A stretch of 64,000 bases of DNA from NCBI RefSeq assembly GCF_000282455.1, contig NZ_AKJG01000096.1, forward strand, positions 26,322 through 90,321, in the 5' to 3' direction. The DNA comes from Pseudomonas sp. GM74. GTDB lineage: Bacteria > Pseudomonadota > Gammaproteobacteria > Pseudomonadales > Pseudomonadaceae. Position numbers and translations under genes: made by a program. The first letter of the stretch is position 1. Each line of letters opens with the position of its first letter. The notes beneath the pieces were generated by a model. That model made no database searches, was not told where the DNA came from, and worked only from the letters and a program-made list of their open reading frames with translations. Below are positions 1 to 9,524 of the stretch, piece by piece.

Positions 1-467
1 GCGTGGTACCGCAGGAGGGCACGCCATTCGGCGCCATGCGCGAACGCTTCCTCTCGGCGGTTGGCATCCCGTGCCAGAAACCACCGTTCGGCACCATGTC
101 CGCCATCGACCTCAAGACCCACAAACTGATGTGGCAAGTTCCGGTCGGCACCGTACAAGACACCGGCCCGCTGGGCATCCGCATGCACCTGCCGATCCCG
201 ATCGGCATGCCGACCCTAGGGGCATCGCTGGCCACCCAGTCGGGCCTGCTGTTCTTCGCCGGCACCCAGGACTTCTACCTGCGCGCCTTCGATACCGGCA
301 ACGGCAACGAAATCTGGAAGTCGCGCTTGCCGGTAGGCAGCCAGTCCGGGCCGATGACCTACGTTTCACCGAAAACCGGCAGGCAGTACATCCTGCTGAC
401 GGTGGGCGGCGCGCGTCAGTCGACGGATCGCGGGGATTATGTGATTGCCTACGCTTTGCCCAAGTAA
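1..467 (+). CDS. gcd: Membrane-bound PQQ-dependent glucose dehydrogenase, C-terminal part (5' end outside window)
   Basis: The gene runs in from the left edge; the first complete codon is at base 3 and the stop TAA is at 465-467, leaving about 154 C-terminal residues. They match the end of the membrane quinoprotein glucose dehydrogenase beta-propeller: a cysteine-containing GIPCQKPPFGTM segment, then AIDLKT, LPIPIGMPTLG, a blade with FYLRAFDTGNG, and the terminal DYVIAYALPK. In this family the periplasmic propeller oxidises glucose to gluconolactone with PQQ and passes electrons to ubiquinone. The N-terminal membrane helices are not visible, so a quinate/shikimate-type relative cannot be formally excluded. 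A strong intrinsic terminator follows 20 bases downstream. Confidence 0.88.
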   Translation, partial: VVPQEGTPFGAMRERFLSAVGIPCQKPPFGTMSAIDLKTHKLMWQVPVGTVQDTGPLGIRMHLPIPIGMPTLGASLATQSGLLFFAGTQDFYLRAFDTGNGNEIWKSRLPVGSQSGPMTYVSPKTGRQYILLTVGGARQSTDRGDYVIAYALPK

Positions 468-486
468 GGGCTGAAGCTTGAGTCAG

Positions 487-516
487 AAAAGCCGCGCCAT
501 TGCGCGGCTTTTTCTT
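487..516 (+). terminator. Rho-independent terminator of gcd
   Basis: A GC-rich stem, GCCGCGC/GCGCGGC around a short loop, has A's on one side and a T-run on the other. It may also serve the minus-strand gene ending at 529. A near copy lies at 3617-3643, so the two bracket the accessory block. Confidence 0.85.
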
Positions 517-528
517 GCCTGAGAATTA

Positions 529-1260
529 TTACTTCCGCAAAGCGTTGTCGATGAGTTCGATCTGAAAGCGATACCGTGCATTCACATGTTTGAGAAGCAT
601 GGCACCGATTGAGATTCCGAGGACAAGTGCTATCACCATTAGCAAAATGGAGTCGCCTAGGTTTTCAGTCACAGGCCCAGCCATCAAGGTCTGACTTAAC
701 CATGGAAAGCCACCAAATTCCTTGGCGCAAACGTAGGCGCTACCTAGCAGGGCCAGCCCTGCGGCTTTTTCTCCAAAAAAATAGGCGACGCGGGCTTCTG
801 CTCGATTAACTCTCAGTTCGAGCCAGTATTTTGCATTTGCCAAGGCATTTTCATGGTGGTTTTTTAGTACTTCGACGAAGGTGTTTTCATGCGTGATGTC
901 GGCCAGCATGTTTCTCAAACTGATGGTTTTCCATCGGACTAGAGTCCATGCCGACGCAAAGATTGGAGCCAACAGGGAGGCGAATGTAGATAGAGTGGAA
1001 AACATTATTAGAGCGAGCGCGATGTTTTTCATCATATCGGGTAACGGTGATTGGGACGTGTGCCAGTAGGCCAGCAACGCTGCAATCCCCATCCCGACTG
1101 CACCAGCTAATAGAGCCCGATTGGCGAAGCGTGCCGCTTGGATCTCTAATCCTGTGCGCCGAGAAGCTGCCTTTCGAGGTTCGCATTGACTTAAGTATTC
1201 AAGAACCTTGAAGGTTTCTTCGAGAGAGTTCTTCAGAAAATCCTTTTCCATGCTGTTCAT
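529..1260 (-). CDS. Hypothetical four-helix membrane protein
   Basis: No family is recognised. The predicted protein has 243 residues. I chose the ATG at 1260 because AGGAG lies just upstream; the frame stays open further upstream but without a ribosome site. A charged N-terminal region (residues 1-45) is followed by hydrophobic stretches at about 49-67, 77-108, 165-180 and 203-224. Between the second and third lies a soluble, partly helical segment rich in His, Asn and Glu. It is transcribed away from the M41-like peptidase gene, with about 72 bp between the two starts, so a shared promoter region is likely. An inner-membrane location is inferred. It lies in the accessory block, and the Asn/Lys-rich coding looks less GC-biased than the housekeeping genes nearby. 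Confidence 0.7.
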   Translation of the reverse strand: MNSMEKDFLKNSLEETFKVLEYLSQCEPRKAASRRTGLEIQAARFANRALLAGAVGMGIAALLAYWHTSQSPLPDMMKNIALALIMFSTLSTFASLLAPIFASAWTLVRWKTISLRNMLADITHENTFVEVLKNHHENALANAKYWLELRVNRAEARVAYFFGEKAAGLALLGSAYVCAKEFGGFPWLSQTLMAGPVTENLGDSILLMVIALVLGISIGAMLLKHVNARYRFQIELIDNALRK

Positions 1261-1332
1261 TTGATGCTCCTTTTTTGAAATTGATGAGTTTTCGCAAGAA
1301 AAATACAGCACAAGCGACGCGAGGTGATGCAG

Positions 1333-1965
1333 ATGACGAACAAAATGCCGCCTGCTGTACGGGATCACGCATGGCAGATCGCACATCACGAAATGGGGCA
1401 CTACGTAGTGGCCCGCGCCTTGGGCTTTGCCACGGGTGGGGTAACCCTGACAGTGACCATGGACTTGAGGCATCAAGGAGGGGCATCCATCAATCTGGCG
1501 CGGTCAATTTCCTCAATGGAAACCATGAAGGAATATCTGGAAGCCAGGATGATGGTGCTCCTGGCTGGCGCCATGGCGCAGACACTGCCTTCAAAACCTT
1601 CCGCCACCAAACGCGTCGATAAGCTCAAAGCCACCACCATCCTCAAAGGCGAGCAAGGGGCGGAACAGGATTACGCAAAAATCAGGGAGCTTCAGCATCT
1701 GCTGCGCAACATCGTTTACCCCGATACCGATCCAGCGTTGAGTGAGCTAATAACGGCGGAGCTTAAGGCGATGACGGATCGGGTGTGGGGTCGGACGCAA
1801 AAAATCATCGAGGATCAGGCCGAGACGATTGCCGAATTGGCTGCGGCGCTGGTGGACGGAATGGTCATCGTGGAGCAATGGGGGCGGGCGGCGGATACGT
1901 ATGAGGTGGTGTTCACCGGGCCGATGCTGGAACGGCTGCGGGCCGTGCAGGCCATACCTTCGTGA
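1333..1965 (+). CDS. Stand-alone M41 (FtsH-peptidase-like) zinc metalloprotease domain protein
   Basis: This predicted protein of 210 residues has the zinc signature HEMGH (His19, Glu20, His23) inside an AHHEMGHYVVARALG helix. It also has a downstream LLAGAMAQ segment and GAEQDYAKIREL around Asp113. The spacing resembles the M41 peptidase domain of FtsH, where the two His and a later Asp bind zinc. There is no AAA+ ATPase domain and no membrane anchor, so this is only the protease module. The ATG at 1333 is preferred over nearby GTG 1324 and ATG 1327 because GAGG at 1321-1324 is then 8 bases upstream. It is divergent from the membrane protein at 529-1260. Substrate and function are unknown; activity is inferred from the intact motif. 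Confidence 0.72.
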   Translation: MTNKMPPAVRDHAWQIAHHEMGHYVVARALGFATGGVTLTVTMDLRHQGGASINLARSISSMETMKEYLEARMMVLLAGAMAQTLPSKPSATKRVDKLKATTILKGEQGAEQDYAKIRELQHLLRNIVYPDTDPALSELITAELKAMTDRVWGRTQKIIEDQAETIAELAAALVDGMVIVEQWGRAADTYEVVFTGPMLERLRAVQAIPS

Positions 1966-1979
1966 TGTGATTGGACTGA

Positions 1980-2044
1980 AGAGCCTGGCCCTATCAGTCC
2001 CAAAGAAGGAACGCTCGGTCCCTTTTTGGGAATTCTCAGGCTCT
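1980..2044. terminator. Long imperfect hairpin between convergent genes
   Basis: Perfect 8-base outer arms (AGAGCCTG at 1980-1987, CAGGCTCT at 2037-2044) enclose a second imperfect stem built on CCCAAAGAAGG and CCTTTTTGGG. It sits between the convergent peptidase gene and DUF3077 gene and probably ends transcription from both sides. Confidence 0.55.
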
Positions 2045-2051
2045 GTTTATT

Positions 2052-2351
2052 CTATTGATCTGCTTGCGCTCTCGTTTGAGCAGGTCTGCGCGTCAGCACC
2101 TTCACCACATCATCAATCAGCGCTTTGCTCATCGTCGTCAGGTAATGCGCGGCCCAGGCGTGGCGGTCGGAGTCTTGGGCGTAGGCGGCATCGACGGTCA
2201 GGGACTTGGCGAGGTAGAGCAGGTCGGAGGCTTGGGCCAGGGCGTCGGCGATGGGGACGTTGCGACAGACGTGGAACAGTGGTTGGTCCGAGAGAAACAG
2301 GAAGGGCGTGAAGCCAACGGTTTTCAGTTCTGAGGGTGCGGATGTGCTCAT
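2052..2351 (-). CDS. DUF3077 family protein
   Basis: This small protein of 99 residues has the DUF3077 pattern: PLFHVCRNVPIADALAQAS followed by DLLYLAK and a C-terminal helix (HYLTTMSKALIDDVVKVL). The family is common in Pseudomonas, often in several copies per genome, and has no established function. The ATG at 2351 is preferred over the TTG at 2357 because AGGGG lies 7 bases upstream of it. There is no signal peptide or membrane segment. It is convergent with the M41-like gene and lies in the accessory block. Confidence 0.72.
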   Translation of the reverse strand: MSTSAPSELKTVGFTPFLFLSDQPLFHVCRNVPIADALAQASDLLYLAKSLTVDAAYAQDSDRHAWAAHYLTTMSKALIDDVVKVLTRRPAQTRAQADQ

Positions 2352-2908
2352 GTTCAAACCCCTAATTTTTTAAGGAGCTGTCACATTCGTTTCCAAGCGA
2401 ATGGGTGGCAGCTGTGCGCAGGTTGGAAAACCGGGAAACTAGGAAACCGGCACGCCCAGGGACGTCCCACGCACAGCCGCCATAACTCTAAATTGAGGTG
2501 GGCAATCTGTTGCGTCTAATTTCGTCGGGTTTCCAAGCCCGATCGCTGAATGCTCAGCGACGTCCGGAGACTATCCCGTCAAAGAAAAGCGCAACAAGGC
2601 GGCAATGTGCCCAAAAGCAAGATTCGGAGTTTGCCTACAAGGTCCTAAGGCGTCATCCGATATTTCGACACCCTCAGTAAACGAAGACTGGCGCGACGAG
2701 CGATTTTCCAGGCCAGTGCATCCTTTGAGTCGTCGAGCCAAACGCCTGGTTCCCGCGTTGTCATGAGGGCACTGAAGCAATAGGTGAAACGGCAACCCCC
2801 CGCCAGTAACCGTCGTTAACAATTGACAGGGGAATCAGGGTGGTTGGGCACCTCTGAAGCTCATACATTTATTCCTTTGAGGTTATATTCCTTTGGTGGC
2901 ATATTTGT
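2352..2908. other. 557-base non-coding stretch with several hairpins
   Basis: I see no convincing gene; the short open frames lack ribosome sites and recognisable proteins. There are several inverted repeats: GCTGTCACATTCG (2377-2389) with CGAATGGGTGGCAGC (2398-2412); GCTGTGCG (2411-2418) with CGCACAGC (2470-2477); a TCGGG/CCCGA stem near 2524-2541; and a perfect 7-bp stem TCGCTGA/TCAGCGA just after it. The right end holds a TTGACA at 2823-2828 with no good -10 partner, and the direct repeats described for the toxin-antitoxin promoter. Confidence 0.5.
2871..2899 (+). promoter_or_regulatory. Direct repeats upstream of the toxin-antitoxin pair (candidate operator)
   Basis: ATTCCTTTG occurs at 2871-2879 and again at 2887-2895, 16 bases apart start to start and both followed by G-rich bases. 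They lie 10-40 bases before the toxin ATG at 2909. HigA/XRE antitoxins usually repress their own operon by binding repeats here; that this pair does so is inference. Confidence 0.4.
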
Positions 2909-3274
2909 ATGAAATGGGACGTCGAATACACGGATGAATTTGAGGCCTGGTGGGATCACCTGAACGAGGCCGAACAGGACTCGGTTCAGGCCACGGTGAT
3001 GTTGCTGGGCGAGGATGGCCCACACTTGGGTTTTCCACATACCAGTGATATCAAGGGTTCACGACATGGCAACCTGCGTGAGTTAAGGGTGCAGCATGCT
3101 GGCAGGCCGTACCCTGTGCTGTACGCATTTGATCCACGGCGCAGCGCGATTCTGCTGATTGGCGGTGATAAAACCGGCCAGGAGCGTTGGTATGCGGAAC
3201 ACGTGCCACTGGCCGAGCGTCTCTACGACGAGCACTTGGAAACATTGATGAAAGAGGGCTATGACAATGGCTAA
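2909..3274 (+). CDS. Type II toxin, RelE/HigB (Gp49-like) family
   Basis: This 121-residue protein has the phage-derived Gp49/HigB-like pattern: an N-terminal TDEFEAWWDHL helix, then the core SRHGNLRELRV and YPVLYAFDPRR, and finally AILLIGGDKTG with a C-terminal helix. Members of this fold are generally ribosome-dependent mRNA endonucleases that stop growth when free of antitoxin. The gene precedes and overlaps the antitoxin gene by 8 bases, the toxin-first order typical of HigBA. Ribosome site GGTGG lies at 2895-2899. The pair sits next to a tRNA gene in an accessory block, consistent with acquisition. Confidence 0.83.
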   Translation: MKWDVEYTDEFEAWWDHLNEAEQDSVQATVMLLGEDGPHLGFPHTSDIKGSRHGNLRELRVQHAGRPYPVLYAFDPRRSAILLIGGDKTGQERWYAEHVPLAERLYDEHLETLMKEGYDNG

Positions 3275-3572
3275 AAAATTTGCTGATTTGGTGGCTCGTC
3301 GCTCTCCAGAGTCTCAAGCGCGTGTCGAGGCCTTGCATCAGAAGCTACGAGCTCAAATGCCGTTGCACGAGTTGCGCCAGGCGCAAGCGTTGAGTCAGGA
3401 CACACTGGCCAGGACGCTGCATGTCAACCAGGCGGCGATCTCCAAGATGGAGCGGCGAACGGACATGTACATCAGTACTTTGCGCAACTATATCCGCGCC
3501 ATGGGTGGCGAACTGGAAATCATCGCCACTTTCCCCGAGGGCCAGGTAAAGATCGAGAATTTTGCCAACTGA
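3267..3572 (+). CDS. XRE-family antitoxin, HigA-like
   Basis: This 101-residue protein has a central helix-turn-helix (about residues 36-65: LRQAQALSQDTLARTLHVNQAAISKMERR), preceded by an N-terminal helix and followed by a tail that should bind the toxin. The ATG at 3267 is favoured over the one at 3261 because GAGG at 3254-3257 then has 9-base spacing. It overlaps the toxin stop and should be translationally coupled. As in other toxin-antitoxin systems, it is expected to neutralise the toxin and repress the operon. Confidence 0.83.
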   Translation: MAKKFADLVARRSPESQARVEALHQKLRAQMPLHELRQAQALSQDTLARTLHVNQAAISKMERRTDMYISTLRNYIRAMGGELEIIATFPEGQVKIENFAN

Positions 3573-3616
3573 ACGATTAAAAAATGGCTCTACTGTTTCG
3601 GTCTATCCAGACACGC

Positions 3617-3643
3617 AAAAGCCGCGCATTGCGCGGCTTTCTT
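3617..3643 (+). terminator. Rho-independent terminator after the toxin-antitoxin operon
   Basis: The stem AAAGCCGCGC/GCGCGGCTTT has a 3-base loop and is followed by CTTGTTT. It is nearly the same as the gcd terminator at 487-516. It lies 4 bases beyond the 3' end of the convergent tRNA gene and could also end that transcript. Confidence 0.75.
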
Positions 3644-3646
3644 GTT

Positions 3647-3723
3647 TGGTGGGCCCACACGGACTTGAACCGTGGACCAAAGGATTATGAGTCCTCTGCT
3701 CTAACCAACTGAGCTATAGGCCC
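3647..3723 (-). tRNA. tRNA-Ile2 (anticodon CAT, lysidine-modified)
   Basis: The 77-base cloverleaf includes an encoded CCA. Acceptor GGGCCTA pairs with TGGGCCC, the D-arm is GCTC...GAGC, the anticodon loop is CTCATAA, and the T-arm is CACGG-TTCAAGT-CCGTG. CAT could be read as Met, but the acceptor has C4-G69 and C5-G68, the pairs used by TilS to recognise tRNA-Ile2 in E. coli, whereas E. coli elongator Met has U4 and A5. The resemblance to E. coli ileX (GGCC acceptor) also favours Ile2, which decodes AUA after lysidine formation. It may be listed as tRNA-Met in some annotations. Confidence 0.85.
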
Positions 3724-3738
3724 TCAGTAGGCCGCGGA

Positions 3739-6700
3739 TTATAACGACGGTTTCGCTGCTGTGCCATCCGAAAAAGCCATTACGGTTGTACGAAGAAACG
3801 TCGCGGCGAATTCGTCGGAGGGCAGGGGCAGGCTGACGATGTAGCCCTGGATTTGTTCGCAACCCTCGGCAGCGAGGAATTGCTGTTGCGCCAGGGTCTC
3901 GACCCCTTCGGCAATCACGGTGAATTGCATGCTGCGCCCGAGCGCGATGATGGCGCGTACGATCGCCGCATCGTGGGGATCATCCGGCAGGCCGCGGACG
4001 AAGGACTGGTCGATCTTGAGGATGTCCAGCGGCAGGCGCTTGAGGTAACTCAGGGACGAGTAGCCGGTGCCGAAGTCGTCGATGGCCAGTTGCACGCCCA
4101 GTTGTTTGAGTTGATGCAGCACCGCCAGCGCTTCTTCTGCCTGGCTCATGATGAAGTTTTCGGTGATTTCCAGTTGCAGGAAACCGGGGTTGAGGCCGTT
4201 GTCCTTGAGTAACTGTTCGATGCGGCCCACCAGGTTGGGTTGGCGCAGTTGGGCGCCGGCCAGGTTGACCGACAGCGGGCCGGGACTGTCGTACAGCCGG
4301 TGCCATTCGGCCATCTGCCGGCAGGCGGTTTCCAGAACCCAGTCGCCGATTTGCAGGATCATGCCGTTTTCTTCAGCCAGCGGGATGAAGTGTTCCCGCG
4401 GCACGTCGCCAAAGGTCGGATGACGCCAGCGGATCAGGGCTTCGGCACCGACCAGGCTGTAGTCTTCGAGGCTGATTTTCGGTTGGTAGCACAGGTGCAA
4501 CTCGTTGCGCTCGATGGCGCGGCGCAGTTCGTGTTCCAGCGCCACGCGTTCGCTGGCCTGGGCTGTGAGGTCGCGGGTGTAGCTTTCGACACGGTTGCGG
4601 CCCTTGGCCTTGGAGCGGTACATCGCGGCGTCGGCGTTCTTGATCAGTGTGGCAACGTCACAGCCATCCTTCGGATAGAGGCTGGTGCCGATGCTGGCAC
4701 TGATGAAGAACTCGTGTTCGCCGGCCTGGAACGGCGCGGCGAAACAATTGAGCAGTTTGGTGGCGATGTGGTCGGCATCGCTGGATTGTTGCAGGCCCGG
4801 CAGCAGGATAATGAACTCGTCACCCCCCAGGCGCGCCACGGTGTCGATGTCACGCAGCTGCTCCTTGAGGCGCACGGCAATGCCCTTGAGCAACAGGTCG
4901 CCGACCGGGTGGCCGAGGCTGTCGTTGATGTGCTTGAAGCGGTCGAGGTCGAGGAACAGCACCGCGCCCTGGCCGCCGTTTTCCTGCTGGCTGTTAAGCG
5001 CCGTCAGCAGGCGGCTTTCGAACAGTGTGCGGTTCGGCAGGCCGGTCAGCGGGTCGTGGTGCGCCTGGTAGTCGAGTTTGGCCTGGGCGTGCTTGAGGCT
5101 GGAAATGTCGGCGAACACCGCGACAAAGTGGGTGATGAACTTCTCGCGGTTGCGCACGGCACTGATGGTCAGCCAGCTGGGGTACAGCTCGCCATTCTTG
5201 CGCCGGTTGGAAATTTCACCTTGCCAGTGGCCTTCGGCGGTCAATTGGTGCCACATGGCGGCGTAGAACGCGCTGTCATGCAGGCCCGAGGCGAGCAGGC
5301 GTGGCGTGTGGCCCAGGGCTTCGCTTTCACTGTAACCAGTGATTTCGCTGAATGCACGGTTGACCGCGCTGATGTGCTGTTGGGTATCGGTGATCAGCAC
5401 GCCTTCGGCGGTGCTTTCGAACACGGTGGCGGCCTGTTGCAGTTTTTCCTGCATCAGATGCCGCTCGGTGATGTCCCGGGCGATGGTCAACATGCAGTCC
5501 TCATCGCCAATCGGCAGCGGACGGCTGGATACTTCACAGAGGCGGATCTGCCCGTCGCTGCGGCGGATATGGCAGCTGAAGTCACGGACAAAGCCGTCGC
5601 GGTGCAGCAGGTCGAGCATTTGCTTGCGTTCATTGAGGTTGACCCAGATCCCCAGGTCCAGCGCCGAACGATCCACCGACATGGCGCTGTTGAACCCGGT
5701 GATGCGGCTGAAACCCTCGTTGACCTCCAGCAGCAAGCCATCGCTTTGGCGCGACAGCAGCAAACCGTCGGGGGAGGCGTGGAAGGCCTTGGCGAATTTC
5801 TCTTCGGACGTTTGCAGCTGTTGCTGGGTTTCTTTGAGTGGAGTGATGTCCCGCACCACGACCACCAGCGCCGGTGTCATGTCGAGGTCGAACGGTTCGG
5901 CGGAGATCAGGCCGGTAAACACCTGGCCGTTGCTGCGACGAAAGGGCATTTCCAGGTTGCGGATGCTGCCGGCCTGCAAACGTTGCAGCAGGCCCGGCCC
6001 GACACCTGGAATCCCCCAGATGTTCAGGTTGGTGGCGGTCTGGCCAATGACGTCCTCGGCCTTGAGGCCGATCTGTTCTTCGAACGCTTCGTTGACTTCA
6101 AGCAGGCAACCGTCGCTCAGGCGGGCGATTACCAGAATGTCCGGGCATTGCTGGAACACGGAAGCGAATTTCTGTTCCGACAGGCGCAACGCTTCTTCGG
6201 TGCGCTTGGCGTCGGTGATGTCGATCATCAAACCGCGCAACACCGGTTCATGCCCGTGTTCGATCAGGCTGACGATGTCGCGCACCCAAAGGCAACGGCC
6301 GTCGGCGGTGATTACTCGGTAATCAAGGCGGTGGTCGCGCCCTGCCAGCACTTCGTGGTCGCAGAAGGTCTGGGCGCGGGTCAGGTCGGCGGGGTGAATG
6401 ATGTTGCGCCAGAAGCCCGGAATCAGCCAGTGGGACAGGGGATAACCGAGAAGGTCTTCGGCGTGGGGCGATACATAGCTGTAGGTGAAGTCCGTGACTT
6501 TTGCTTCCCAGGCGATGGCCGACAGGCTCTCCACCAGGCCACGGTAGTGGTATTCGCTGCTGCGCAGTTCCTGTTCAAGGTCGACCCGGCGGGCGATTTC
6601 CGAGCTCAAGCGGCGGTTGATGCGGATAACCACCGCCAGCACGACAGTCAGCAGCAGCAATCCGGGCAGGCCATACACCAGCAGGTCATTCCAGATAGTT

Positions 6701-7485
6701 CGATGATCGAGGACGTTGCCGACCCAATGCCCCTGGATGGCACTGATTTCAGCGGGGCTCATGTCCGCCAGGACTTTGTCGAGAATGCCGACCAGCACTT
6801 TGTTGTTGCGGGGCACACCCATGGCCAGTTGATAGCGATAGGGCGTTTCACCGCTGACATACAACCCATCGAGCTTGAGTTGGCGCAGGCTCCAGACGCT
6901 TGAAGCCAAATCGCCTACCACGGCGTCCACTTCGTCGGTGGCCAGCGCCTGCAGCGCCGAACTGACGTTGGGCATCGCCACCAGATTCAAGTCGGGATGG
7001 TGGCTGCGCAGCAGTTCGTGGGGGGCGTAGTTTTCCACCACGGCGATTTTCAGGCCGTACAGGTCTTTCAGGTTATGTGGCTGGGGGCCCCCGACATGGG
7101 CCAGGATGACAATCGGAAAATCCAGATAGGGACGGGTGAACGACAGGTATTTCTGGCGTTCCGGGGTCGACATGATGCCCGGCAGCAGGTCCAGCTTGCC
7201 CTTTTTGGCCTGCTCCAGGACGGCGGTCCAGCTCACCGGCTCGATGGGCGTGAGTCGGGTTGCCAGCCTTTTGCGGATGACCTCGATGTAATCCGCGGCA
7301 AGGCCCTGGTAGCGGCCCTCATCGTCACGAAACTCGAAGGGCGGCCACGACGCATCGACACCCAGGCGCAATTCCGGGTGAGCCGCCAGCCAGCTACGTT
7401 CTTCGTCGGTTAGAGTCAGCGCGCCAGCCGTTGCGGTCCAGGTCATCAGCGACAGCAAAAAAAGCACGGTCGGCAGTCTGGGCAT
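3739..7485 (-). CDS. rmcA: RmcA-type c-di-GMP phosphodiesterase with periplasmic sensor, PAS repeats, GGDEF and EAL
   Basis: This 1248-residue inner-membrane protein corresponds in position, length and domain order to RmcA (PA0575) of P. aeruginosa, which lowers c-di-GMP in response to redox state/phenazines and L-arginine. Order: signal peptide (1-22), a solute-binding (SBP_bac_3/Venus flytrap) domain (about 25-250), one membrane helix (about 268-290), four PAS domains (about 305-805), GGDEF with intact GGDEF at 887-891, and EAL with intact EAL at 1015-1017 plus IDDFGTG at 1135-1141. The EAL metal and substrate residues visible (SVNLAG, LEITE, DD, LKID, AEGVE) are present, so phosphodiesterase activity is expected; the GGDEF may be active or a regulatory GTP site. 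It is followed by the tRNA and lies downstream of rpoD. Confidence 0.9.
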   Translation of the reverse strand: MPRLPTVLFLLSLMTWTATAGALTLTDEERSWLAAHPELRLGVDASWPPFEFRDDEGRYQGLAADYIEVIRKRLATRLTPIEPVSWTAVLEQAKKGKLDLLPGIMSTPERQKYLSFTRPYLDFPIVILAHVGGPQPHNLKDLYGLKIAVVENYAPHELLRSHHPDLNLVAMPNVSSALQALATDEVDAVVGDLASSVWSLRQLKLDGLYVSGETPYRYQLAMGVPRNNKVLVGILDKVLADMSPAEISAIQGHWVGNVLDHRTIWNDLLVYGLPGLLLLTVVLAVVIRINRRLSSEIARRVDLEQELRSSEYHYRGLVESLSAIAWEAKVTDFTYSYVSPHAEDLLGYPLSHWLIPGFWRNIIHPADLTRAQTFCDHEVLAGRDHRLDYRVITADGRCLWVRDIVSLIEHGHEPVLRGLMIDITDAKRTEEALRLSEQKFASVFQQCPDILVIARLSDGCLLEVNEAFEEQIGLKAEDVIGQTATNLNIWGIPGVGPGLLQRLQAGSIRNLEMPFRRSNGQVFTGLISAEPFDLDMTPALVVVVRDITPLKETQQQLQTSEEKFAKAFHASPDGLLLSRQSDGLLLEVNEGFSRITGFNSAMSVDRSALDLGIWVNLNERKQMLDLLHRDGFVRDFSCHIRRSDGQIRLCEVSSRPLPIGDEDCMLTIARDITERHLMQEKLQQAATVFESTAEGVLITDTQQHISAVNRAFSEITGYSESEALGHTPRLLASGLHDSAFYAAMWHQLTAEGHWQGEISNRRKNGELYPSWLTISAVRNREKFITHFVAVFADISSLKHAQAKLDYQAHHDPLTGLPNRTLFESRLLTALNSQQENGGQGAVLFLDLDRFKHINDSLGHPVGDLLLKGIAVRLKEQLRDIDTVARLGGDEFIILLPGLQQSSDADHIATKLLNCFAAPFQAGEHEFFISASIGTSLYPKDGCDVATLIKNADAAMYRSKAKGRNRVESYTRDLTAQASERVALEHELRRAIERNELHLCYQPKISLEDYSLVGAEALIRWRHPTFGDVPREHFIPLAEENGMILQIGDWVLETACRQMAEWHRLYDSPGPLSVNLAGAQLRQPNLVGRIEQLLKDNGLNPGFLQLEITENFIMSQAEEALAVLHQLKQLGVQLAIDDFGTGYSSLSYLKRLPLDILKIDQSFVRGLPDDPHDAAIVRAIIALGRSMQFTVIAEGVETLAQQQFLAAEGCEQIQGYIVSLPLPSDEFAATFLRTTVMAFSDGTAAKPSL

Positions 7486-7577
7486 AACGGTCTCGTTATG
7501 GCTCTGGGGATTGTTTCGAGTGTAGACGGGCTACGGGGCGGAGGGGGAGGTGCGTAGATATTAATCTGCCATAAAAC

Positions 7578-7606
7578 AAAACCCCCGGCCTGGGCCGGGG
7601 GTTTTG
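7578..7606 (-). terminator. Intrinsic terminator of rpoD
   Basis: ACCCCCGGCC/GGCCGGGGGT forms a 10-bp stem with a TGG loop three bases past the rpoD stop. Read on the minus strand it is followed by a short T stretch. Confidence 0.85.
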
Positions 7607-7609
7607 GTA

Positions 7610-9457
<1,848 letters not shown>

Positions 9458-9524
9458 AACACCCTATCCACTGAAGGTCTTGGCGGGCAAAAAACAAGCC
9501 GAGGATTATACCTGAGCTATGACC

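Noticed and set aside
2498..2680. 60-codon frame in the non-coding part of the accessory block
   Set aside because: No ribosome site, low-complexity basic product and no similarity; more likely chance.
2823..2828. TTGACA as -35 of the toxin-antitoxin promoter
   Set aside because: No -10-like sequence lies 15-19 bases downstream.
517..3643. Accessory block considered as a prophage or integrative element
   Set aside because: No integrase, no phage structural gene and no copy of the tRNA 3' end at the left border; only terminator repeats flank it.
4240..6903. Long open frame of 887 codons on the plus strand, antisense to rmcA
   Set aside because: It is a GC-driven shadow: no ribosome site, no recognisable domain, and the minus strand encodes a complete RmcA with intact motifs.
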